This document shows positions 57,801 through 64,000 of a DNA stretch of 64,000 nt, in pieces. The notes beneath the pieces are model-generated. The model saw only the letters and a list, made by a program, of their open reading frames with translations. It searched no databases and was not told the DNA's origin. Source of the DNA: Aureococcus anophagefferens (lineage: Eukaryota; Sar; Pelagophyceae; Pelagomonadales; Pelagomonadaceae); NCBI RefSeq assembly GCF_000186865.1, contig NW_008705578.1, positions 653,300-717,299 on the forward strand, in the 5' to 3' direction. Each line of letters opens with the position of its first letter. The first letter of the stretch is position 1. The position numbers and the translations under genes are program-made.

Positions 57801-59412
57801 CGCCAAGGACGCGGAGTTCCTCCTGCGGTCGACGACGGCGAAGTGGGCCTACCGCGTGCTCCAGGACTTGAAGGCCATCGCCAAGGACGAGAACCGCATG
57901 CACGCGACGCACGCGGGTTTGGGGCTCGGCTTCCGGATCCTCGGCATGCGGTCGGGCTTCGACGCGCTCGCCGTGGACCGCGTCGCGCGGGCCTACCGCG
58001 GCGCGTGCCAGAACGAGTGCGCCGGCGGGTCGCGCTTGATCGTGCTCGACTACGGCGGCACCTTGGTGCCCGACGCGGCCGCGGACGTCGTCGACCCGGT
58101 GGCCGCGTACGCGATCGCCAAGGGCGAGAAGCGGTCGCCGAAGCCCGCGCGGGACGTGGTGGTGGTCTTGGACGCGCTCTGCCGCGACCCGCGCAACGTC
58201 GTGTTCGTGGTGTCGGGCCGCGAGCGCGTCGACCTGCTCGACGGGCTGTGCGGCCGCGACGAGAACGCGAATTTGGGGTTGGCCGCGGAGCACGGCTTCT
58301 TCGTGCGCTGGCCCAAGGGCCTGCGGGACCACGCGCCGGAATTCCACGCGACGGCGGGGTCGCCCAAGGTCGCGGAGCACCGCGCGCTCGTCGACCGCGG
58401 CGAGGCGCTCGCGGCGGCGGCCGACGCGCCGCCGGCGCCGGCGTCGTCGCCGCCGGGGTCGCCCAAGTCCGCCAAGCAGGCGGAGCTCGTCCGCGAGGAG
58501 GACTGGGATCTGGCCGTGCCGGCGCACGCGCGCCACGCCGACGACTGGCGCGCGCCGACGCTCGCGCTCATGGACATGTTCGCGCAGCGGACGCAAGGCA
58601 CGTACGTCGAGACGCACGAGTCGTGCCTCGTCTGGCAGTACCGCGACGCGGACCCGGACTACGGCGAGATGCAGGCCGCGGAGCTCGAGGCGCAGCTCCG
58701 GGTCGTGCTCACGCCCTTTGCGAGCCAGGTGTCCGTGCTCCGGGGCGAGAACCCGAGCCGCGGCGGCTACGTCGAGGCGCGGCCCGCGGGCATGGACAAG
58801 GGCGCGCTGCTGCAGCGCGTCCTGCGGGCCCTCGACGCCGCGGGCCGGCCGGCGGACTTCGCGCTCGTCGTCGGCGACGACGCGTCCGACGAGCCCATGT
58901 TCGACGCGCTCCACCGCTGGCTCGCGCCCGCGGGCCAGGCGCCGGCGCGCTTCAAGGGCCGCGCCTTCAGCGTCTGCATGGGCAAGAAGCCCTCGGGCGC
59001 CGAATCCTACGTCGACACGCACGACAACCTCGTCGAGCTGCTCCAGGCGCTCGCGCGCGTGTCGAACCGCGGCGCGCGCTACTACAGCAGCCACGACTTC
59101 TCGGAGCAGTACGCGCCGCCGCCGGCGCCGGCGCGGCCGCCGCCCGTCGCCGAGGGCGAGCCGGACTCGCCGCCGACGCCCGCGGAAAACGCGCCGGGCG
59201 CCGCCTTCGGCCGGTCGCTGTCCATGCCCGCGTTCGCGGCGGTCAACGCGCCGCCGCGGCCCCGACGGGCGCCCAAGAGCAAGGTCCCCTCCTGGGTGAG
59301 CTTCCAGGACGCCTTCAAGCTCCCGGGCGTCGCCGCGCCCGGCGAGGCGCCCATCCCCGAGGACTCCAACGACGAGAACCAGGAGGAGGACGACGCGGCC
59401 ATGTTCTTCTAG
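54808..59412 (+). CDS. TPS: CBM20-like + trehalose-6-phosphate synthase + trehalose-phosphatase fusion (class II TPS-like)
   Basis: Exons 54808-54927 and 54991-59412 (63-bp GT-AG intron) give 1513 aa. Residues about 15-120: starch-binding CBM20-like domain (IQFRAYAPLGFGEELVVTGD, then YPVWTSVEP, VVQYKYAVF). About 245-900: GT20 synthase domain (WIHGFQLALLP, VGIFLHTPFPSSEIFRTL, then SVRDGLNRWPLEYVAMQ). About 1055-1375: HAD phosphatase domain with motif II VVFVVSGRERV, the Lys of AGMDKGALLQ and motif IV VVGDDASDEPMFD. Motif I reads LDYGGTL instead of LDYDGTL, and the basic UDP-glucose residues of active synthases appear as Lys and Arg (GIDKIERLRGL). It may therefore be regulatory rather than catalytic, tethered to glucan by the CBM. 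Confidence 0.9.
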
Positions 59413-59433
59413 GCGCCGCCGCCCCTGCCCCAC

Positions 59434-60204
59434 TTAATCCTCGTGGTCATCGCTTCGGAGGAAGGGGATGAGCACGCGCGTTCGTCGCACGTAGGCCGGG
59501 TACTCGGCGGGGTAGAACGCGCGGAGCGTCGCCTCCTCGAAGGGGACGCGGTCCGCGAAGAACCGCCACGACGCGGCCGCGTACGCGACGAAGCAGAGCG
59601 GGTTCGCCAGCACGACCTGCGTGCCGACGGACCACCAGAACCAGCCCGTGTAGCTCGGGTGCCGCAGATGCGCGTAGATGCCGTGCGTGACGAGCCGGTG
59701 CCGCGGGTCCTTGGCGATCATGATGCGATGCGCGAAATGCTCGCCGCACGTGACCATGGCCGCGACGCGCGCGCCGTGGCCCAGGAGCACGACGGCGAGG
59801 CCGAGCGCGAGGAGCGGCTTTGACGATTTGAGTCCGGGGGAAAAGTAGGCCTCGAGCCAGAACTCGACCATCGCCGCCGCGGCCGCGTAGCCATAGGCCG
59901 CGCTGTGGTTCAGGAGCCAGCTGTCGTAGGACACGTCCGTCCACTTGTAGCGCGCCGTCGTCAGGAATTCCGCGGCGTGGAAGCCGCTGAGCGCGAGGAC
60001 GTAGCAGCACCAGCGCAGCAGGCACATCTGCATCGGCAGCGCGCCGACGGCGAGCTGGACGAGGAGCGTGAGGTGGACGCCGAAGACGCAGCCGAGGAAG
60101 AGGCCGGCGCAGCCGCTGCGCGCGAGGCCGTGCCTCGCGCCGAAGGGGTCGCTGCGCGCGGCGATCCACTCCACGAGGTCCGGATCGTTGAGAGAGCGGT
60201 CCAT
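59434..60204 (-). CDS. ICMT: Isoprenylcysteine carboxyl methyltransferase (ICMT/STE14-like)
   Basis: 256 aa from ATG 60204. About six hydrophobic segments and the diagnostic C-terminal block GIYAHLRHPSYTGWFWWSVG (RHPSYxGW), then RVPFEEATLRAFYPAEYPAY, where the Glu-Glu and Tyr residues form the S-adenosylmethionine site. The N-terminal part (HAAEFLTTARYKWTDVSYDS) also matches eukaryotic ICMT. ER membrane enzyme that methylates the terminal prenylcysteine of Ras/Rho-type GTPases, which fits with a RhoGEF nearby, although linkage is probably chance. Convergent with TPS at 21 bp. Confidence 0.93.
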   Translation of the reverse strand: MDRSLNDPDLVEWIAARSDPFGARHGLARSGCAGLFLGCVFGVHLTLLVQLAVGALPMQMCLLRWCCYVLALSGFHAAEFLTTARYKWTDVSYDSWLLNHSAAYGYAAAAAMVEFWLEAYFSPGLKSSKPLLALGLAVVLLGHGARVAAMVTCGEHFAHRIMIAKDPRHRLVTHGIYAHLRHPSYTGWFWWSVGTQVVLANPLCFVAYAAASWRFFADRVPFEEATLRAFYPAEYPAYVRRTRVLIPFLRSDDHED

Positions 60205-60280
60205 TTTTGCGCGGCTGTGGACTTCAGCGAACGGCATCATTAGCTTCGTGCAGCCCGCTTGCAGCCCACCATCGAGGCCG

Positions 60281-61486
60281 ATGGCGACTCTCGCGGACAC
60301 GCTGCGCCCGTCGACGGACAAACAAACGAACGCGCTCCGGTCGCGGCTCGACGGCCTCGGCGCCGAGGGCGCCGACGCGATCCAGCAGATCCGCGAGATC
60401 AACGGCAGCTTTCCCGGCTGGCGCTGGATCGAGGAGGTCGTCGAGGGCGACGACGAGGGCGACGAGGACGAGGACACGAGCACGCGCTACGTGCACATCT
60501 GGGTGAAGCTCGCGCCGGGCGTCGAGGCGAAGGATGTCGTGTTTCGCGCGAAGAAGGGCGCGACGAACGTCGTCGGGTTGACCGTCGGCGGCGAAGTGGT
60601 CTTCGACGACTCGATGCGGCTCAACAGCGACGTCGACGGCCACGACTCCGAGTGGACCATCGAGGCCGACGACCGGCGCGGCGGCTGCCGGTCCGTCCAC
60701 ATCACGCTCACGCGCTGCAAGGCCGTCAAGTACTACGACTGGGGCCGGCCGTTCCGAAACCTCAAGGACCTCGAGGCCAAGAAAGTGCCGCTCCTCCGCA
60801 AGGCGGCCTTCGGCGACGGGGTCAGCGTCGCGCCGGCGCCGGCGCCGGCGGCCAAGAAGAAGAAGAAGCGCGCCGTCAAGAAGGAGGTGATCCTGGAGGA
60901 GGGCGAGGACTTCCGGCCCGAGGTCTTCGCGCCGCCGCCGAAGCCCAAGCCCCGCGTGGGCGACTGGTACGGCGTGCCCGTGTCCGACGCGGGCGGCGCC
61001 TGGTCCATCGTCACGGGCCGCGCCGCGGCGAAGACGGAGTCGCACCTCGTGGCGCGGCCGAGGAAGGCCGCGGCGGCGGCGGCTCCGGAGGCCGCGTCTT
61101 CGGCCGCGGCGCCGTCGCGCGCGGCCGCGGCCGTCGGCGACGCGACCTGCGCGGCCGTCGAGGAGGCCCGCGCCGCGGCCCGCGACGCGCCGCCGGAGGA
61201 CGAGGAGGAGGACGAGGCGATCGGCAAGGCGCTCTTTCCCGCGCGCGTCTTCGACCCGCTGTTTTCCCTGGGCATCACCTTCGACGAGGACACGCTCGAG
61301 GTGCTCGGCGTCGCCCGCGACGGCCAGGGCTTCCAGACCGGCGTTTTGGTGGGCTGGCGCGCGGTCTACGTCGGCGAGACGCGCGCGCCGCTCGGGTCGC
61401 TCCAGCAGCTCATCAACGAGCTCACGGCCGCGCGCCAGGAGCAGCGGCGGCTCGCCGTCGTCTTCGAGGGCGACGCGCGGGAGTAA
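60281..61486 (+). CDS. CS (p23/NudC-like) domain protein with PDZ-like C-terminus
   Basis: 401 aa from ATG 60281. An N-terminal helix and acidic stretch, then a CS-type beta sandwich at about 70-160 (RYVHIWVKLAPGVEAKDVVF, TVGGEVVFDDSM, then WTIEADDRRGGCRSVHITLT), the fold of Hsp90 co-chaperones and NudC proteins. A basic Lys run (KKKKKRAVKKE) and Ala-rich linker follow. The C-terminal 90 residues (PLFSLGITFDEDTLEVLGVA, then GVLVGWRAVYVGETRA) resemble a PDZ domain. Probably a co-chaperone or adaptor. Divergent from ICMT over 76 bp, in which GCAGCCC occurs twice. Confidence 0.75.
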   Translation: MATLADTLRPSTDKQTNALRSRLDGLGAEGADAIQQIREINGSFPGWRWIEEVVEGDDEGDEDEDTSTRYVHIWVKLAPGVEAKDVVFRAKKGATNVVGLTVGGEVVFDDSMRLNSDVDGHDSEWTIEADDRRGGCRSVHITLTRCKAVKYYDWGRPFRNLKDLEAKKVPLLRKAAFGDGVSVAPAPAPAAKKKKKRAVKKEVILEEGEDFRPEVFAPPPKPKPRVGDWYGVPVSDAGGAWSIVTGRAAAKTESHLVARPRKAAAAAAPEAASSAAAPSRAAAAVGDATCAAVEEARAAARDAPPEDEEEDEAIGKALFPARVFDPLFSLGITFDEDTLEVLGVARDGQGFQTGVLVGWRAVYVGETRAPLGSLQQLINELTAARQEQRRLAVVFEGDARE

Positions 61487-61491
61487 CTTAC

Positions 61492-62139
61492 TTAGAAGCC
61501 CCCCGGCGGCGCGATGAACAGGGCGACGTGCGCGCAGACCTCCTGCGGCGCGCGGCGGCGGAACTTGGCCTCGACGACCTTGTCGACGACGCTCGCGAGG
61601 ATTTCGCGGTGCTTTTTGACGAGGGCATCGTATCCGCCCGCGGCGACAATCTTGTCGTGGTATGCCCAGGTGGCTTCGTAACTTCGAAGATCGTTGTCTT
61701 CCCACATGCACAGGGCGGAATTGCGGCGCCAGTCTTCGGGCACGATCATGGGAACACGGTGTTGAAGCAACAAACGGAGCATGTGGCGGCAACCATCCCT
61801 GACGGCATAACGATACGAGCGCTCACAGTTTGGACCCGCTCCCGCGGCGAGCAACACCTTCACGGTTTCATGTTGTTTTGAAAGAACCGCGAACACGAGA
61901 GGCGTGTTTTGTGCACCGTCGAAAAGTGGGGCAAGGGTGCGCTTATTGACATCCGCCCCCGCTTCTATCAGAATCCGGACGATTCCCACGCCACTGCATC
62001 TGGCGACACACGCATGATGTAGCGGCGTCCAACCATTTTCATCATCTTCAGCGGCGCTCACATCCACACCGGAAGCAATGAGTGCGACAACATCGTCTTC
62101 GCGGCCCTCACAAACCGCATCAAACAGGTCACTCTCCAT
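61492..62139 (-). CDS. Ankyrin-repeat protein
   Basis: 215 aa. At least three ankyrin repeats at about 1-115 (MESDLFDAVCEGREDDVVAL, GWTPLHHACVARCSGVGIVR, NTPLVFAVLSKQHETVKVLL) followed by a divergent fourth and a helical C-terminus. Codon bias is lower than in neighbours (many A/T third positions). Ankyrin-type protein-protein adaptor; partner unknown. Only 5 bp separate its stop from the convergent CS-domain gene. Confidence 0.88.
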   Translation of the reverse strand: MESDLFDAVCEGREDDVVALIASGVDVSAAEDDENGWTPLHHACVARCSGVGIVRILIEAGADVNKRTLAPLFDGAQNTPLVFAVLSKQHETVKVLLAAGAGPNCERSYRYAVRDGCRHMLRLLLQHRVPMIVPEDWRRNSALCMWEDNDLRSYEATWAYHDKIVAAGGYDALVKKHREILASVVDKVVEAKFRRRAPQEVCAHVALFIAPPGGF

Positions 62140-62369
62140 CTGTATCCACGGACGTAAAGAGTACCGCGGGGCGCGTTGGTGGGCGCCCGCGCGCCCGTCC
62201 CGCCGTGCCGACCCGGCCCACTGAATCGTGTTGTGGAGGTCACGGTCAGCGACTCGAGCAGGAGCCTGCTCCTGAGTCGAAGCCTAGTCGAGGCGGATCA
62301 AGTCAGGCCTCCAGACATGCACTTTGCGAGCTCGACCCCATACCCCACCCACAAAACAAAGAATCTCAT

Positions 62370-63539
62370 TCACTCATACAGCAGCAACCCCGCCGACGAG
62401 GACGCGTTGGCGTCGACGCCCAGGGCGACGTCGTGGGCGCTGTAGAACGCGCGCATGCGGGACCGCGCCTGCTGCGCCTCGCGGTCCGAGTAGGACTTGG
62501 ACCGCGCGTCCGCCCTGCTGTCGCCGTGCGTCGCGACGAGGGCGTCGACGACGCCCGCGGCGTAGTCGAGGCCCGGCCGCGCGCGGCAGTAGACGGGGAG
62601 CCACGCCGGGTAGCCGTAGCCGAGCGCGTTGAGGTCCGCGTCGAGGAGGTCGTAGAGGCACCGGTAGGCCGCGGGCGTGTAGAGCACGGCGAAGAACTCG
62701 AGGACGTCGACGCGGCGGCCGACGGCGGCGCCGGGCAGGGGCCGCGGCACCATGTCCGGGAATTTCCGCGCGTGAGCGCGCTCGATCGCCGGCGACGCGG
62801 CCGCGAGGCCGTTCTTGCGCGCGACGCGCGCGAGCCGCGGCAGGTCGAAGCCCGGGTTCAGCACGACGTCGTCCAACACGACGAAGACCCAGTCGAAGCG
62901 CAGGTCGTCGACGAAGGACGGGAGCACGTGCTTCATCTGGTGCACGTACCCATTTCCCGCCGTCGCCGCGCGCACGACGCTGCAGACGGCGCCCAGGGGC
63001 GGCTCGGACGCTCGGCCGTCGAGGGGGCCGTCCAGCGCCTCGTCGAGGTCCGCGTCCTCGCCGCAGCGCCGCCACGTGAGCGCGAGGCACCGCCGCGGCC
63101 GCACCGCGCGCCAGTTCCGCCGCACGTTCGCCGCGCGGCGCGCGTCGAGCACGCCGGGCACGACGAGCAGCACGTTCGGCGTCTGCGCCGTCCGCGTCGT
63201 CGTCGCCCGCGGCGTGTCGCCGGCCGCGCAGCGCCGCACGGACGCGGACCGCCGCTTGGCTTCCGCCTCGCTCACGTTCGCGGGCGGCGGTCGCGGCGGC
63301 GGCGGCGGCCGCCGGCGCCGGACCTTCTTTCGTCGCGGCGGCGGCATCGGTGCCGCCGGTGGGTTGGCGTCCGCGGCGGGCGGCGGCGCCGCGGCCGCAT
63401 CCGCTGCGGGTGGCGGCGGCGGCGGCGGCTCATACGGCTGGCTGTCGCGGTCCTCGAAGGCCTGCAGCAACTCCGCGAGGTTCAGCGGCGCCGGCGCTTC
63501 CGCCGCCGCGACCAAGGCGAGGAGCAGGCGCCAGTGCAT
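62370..63539 (-). CDS. Secreted/lumenal putative glycosyltransferase-like protein
   Basis: 389 aa. A signal peptide (MHWRLLLALVAAAEA) and a long Pro/Ala stem with a basic patch (about 35-95) match the type II or secreted layout of Golgi glycosyltransferases. The catalytic-like part (about 120-375) contains NVLLVVPGVLDARRAANVRR, FDWVFVVLDDVVLNPGFDL (a D-D-x-V element like a DxD metal site), LAAASPAIERAH and LGYGYPAWLPVYCR. The pattern is reminiscent of DUF707-type putative glycosyltransferases; donor and acceptor unknown. Confidence 0.6.
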   Translation of the reverse strand: MHWRLLLALVAAAEAPAPLNLAELLQAFEDRDSQPYEPPPPPPPAADAAAAPPPAADANPPAAPMPPPRRKKVRRRRPPPPPRPPPANVSEAEAKRRSASVRRCAAGDTPRATTTRTAQTPNVLLVVPGVLDARRAANVRRNWRAVRPRRCLALTWRRCGEDADLDEALDGPLDGRASEPPLGAVCSVVRAATAGNGYVHQMKHVLPSFVDDLRFDWVFVVLDDVVLNPGFDLPRLARVARKNGLAAASPAIERAHARKFPDMVPRPLPGAAVGRRVDVLEFFAVLYTPAAYRCLYDLLDADLNALGYGYPAWLPVYCRARPGLDYAAGVVDALVATHGDSRADARSKSYSDREAQQARSRMRAFYSAHDVALGVDANASSSAGLLLYE

Positions 63540-63624
63540 GTTATTTGCTTCTCATCAAGGGGCTGCCCATGCTCAATAGCTCAATGATGGGTCAATCAGC
63601 CAAAGCTGCCTCTCCGAACATACG

Positions 63625-64000
63625 ATGTCTGAGGCGGGGCAGCCCTCTGACGCGGGGCAGGCGGACAGGGAGGCAGCGTTGGCACCGTCGATCTCACCCG
63701 CGGCCCGTCGGTCGTCGACGGGCGGGCAGCTCCTGCTCTTCGCGCGGCGCATGAGCGCGCGGCGGCTGTCCTGGGTCGACGTCGCGGACCTGGAGCTCGA
63801 CGACGCGCCGATCCCAAACGCGAGCGACTCCGACGTCGCGTGCACCAAGTGCTGGGCGAGACCGGGGCGCATTCTCGGCCGCCTGTCGCCCTGCGAGCTG
63901 TGCGGCCGCCAGTTCTGCGGCGCGCACCTCTCGAGCGCGCCGACGTCGACGCTGCTCGAACGCGCGACGCGGCGGGCCCCGTCCTGGTGCGACTGCTGCG
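63625..64000 (+). CDS. Partial FYVE-like zinc-finger protein (3' end outside window)
   Basis: ATG 63625 opens a frame that runs off the window (125 codons). After an Ala/Ser-rich start and a helix (LLLFARRMSARRLSWVDVAD) comes ACTKCWARPGRILGRLS then CELCGRQFCGAH and CDCC. This C-x2-C, then C-x2-C-G-R-x-F-C spacing is like a FYVE-type PI3P-binding finger, but the basic RRHHCR element is replaced. The 85 bp upstream hold the divergent start of the putative glycosyltransferase and a GGCTGCCC box. Confidence 0.6.
   Translation, partial: MSEAGQPSDAGQADREAALAPSISPAARRSSTGGQLLLFARRMSARRLSWVDVADLELDDAPIPNASDSDVACTKCWARPGRILGRLSPCELCGRQFCGAHLSSAPTSTLLERATRRAPSWCDCC

Noticed and set aside
54568..59433. 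1621-codon open frame antisense to the TPS-TPP gene, and similarly long antisense frames elsewhere
   Set aside because: Arg/Ala/Asp/Val-rich composition is what GC-rich codons give when read on the other strand; no domain is recognisable, and the sense strand has unmistakable TPS and TPP motifs.
62245..62285. GAGCAGG/CCTGCTC palindrome between the ankyrin and glycosyltransferase-like genes
   Set aside because: The arms are 7 bp with a 2-nt loop, too tight for a hairpin and common by chance in GC-rich DNA.

Overview
The window is nuclear DNA from a eukaryote with a compact, very GC-rich genome whose coding third positions are almost all G or C. Four things point to a pelagophyte-type alga, most likely Aureococcus or a close relative. 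(1) Several introns are near-identical transposon-like 'introner' elements with terminal inverted repeats and 8-bp target duplications. (2) There is a selenocysteine-encoding SelU gene with a foldable SECIS. (3) A trehalose-phosphate synthase carries a CBM20-like starch-binding domain. (4) The protein set (MORN, DCD, OGT, ABCC, BCS1, ICMT, fused glycosyltransferase-transporter) fits a photosynthetic stramenopile. The species call is inference from these features.

Layout. 1-6.0 kb: a membrane RING-like/reelin-like protein (cut by the window edge), a GYF-like membrane protein, selenoprotein U with SECIS, and a SAM-DCD protein split by a probable homopolymer frameshift. 6.3-11.8 kb: an unconventional myosin with a PH-like tail and two introner introns. 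11.9-20.3 kb: a RING protein, a small secreted protein, a coiled basic protein, a DZIP1-like protein, a 1.2-kb non-coding block with a perfect 41-bp inverted repeat and CCAAT arrays, and a PB1/Gly-rich protein. 20.4-34 kb: an ABCC transporter, an IQ-like basic protein, a Cdc37-motif/SH3-like membrane protein, an acidic Tyr-rich protein, a GT47-like glycosyltransferase fused to a sugar-nucleotide transporter, a D-2-hydroxyacid dehydrogenase with an in-frame stop, and a HpcH/HpaI aldolase. 34.3-42 kb: one 2316-aa multidomain gene (receiver, alpha/beta-hydrolase fold, IQ, coiled coil, SAM, ankyrin) carrying four introner-type introns. 42-64 kb: O-GlcNAc transferase, SAM-MORN, UBE2J-type E2, a 2OG oxygenase, a polytopic membrane protein, BCS1 AAA ATPase, a DH-PH RhoGEF, a DUF4476-like protein, CBM20-TPS-TPP, ICMT, a CS-domain protein, an ankyrin protein, a putative glycosyltransferase and a partial FYVE-like protein.

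Genes mostly alternate in strand. Convergent pairs are often separated by only 3-30 bp and some divergent pairs by under 80 bp, so 3' UTRs must overlap and promoters are shared. Functional themes are Golgi/nucleocytoplasmic glycosylation (GT47-transporter, OGT, putative glycosyltransferase), trehalose/starch sensing, cytoskeleton and small-GTPase signalling (myosin, RhoGEF, ICMT), ER ubiquitylation (UBE2J) and redox (SelU). No tRNA, rRNA or CRISPR was found. Antisense frames are open over long stretches because of the GC-rich codon usage; these were treated as shadows.
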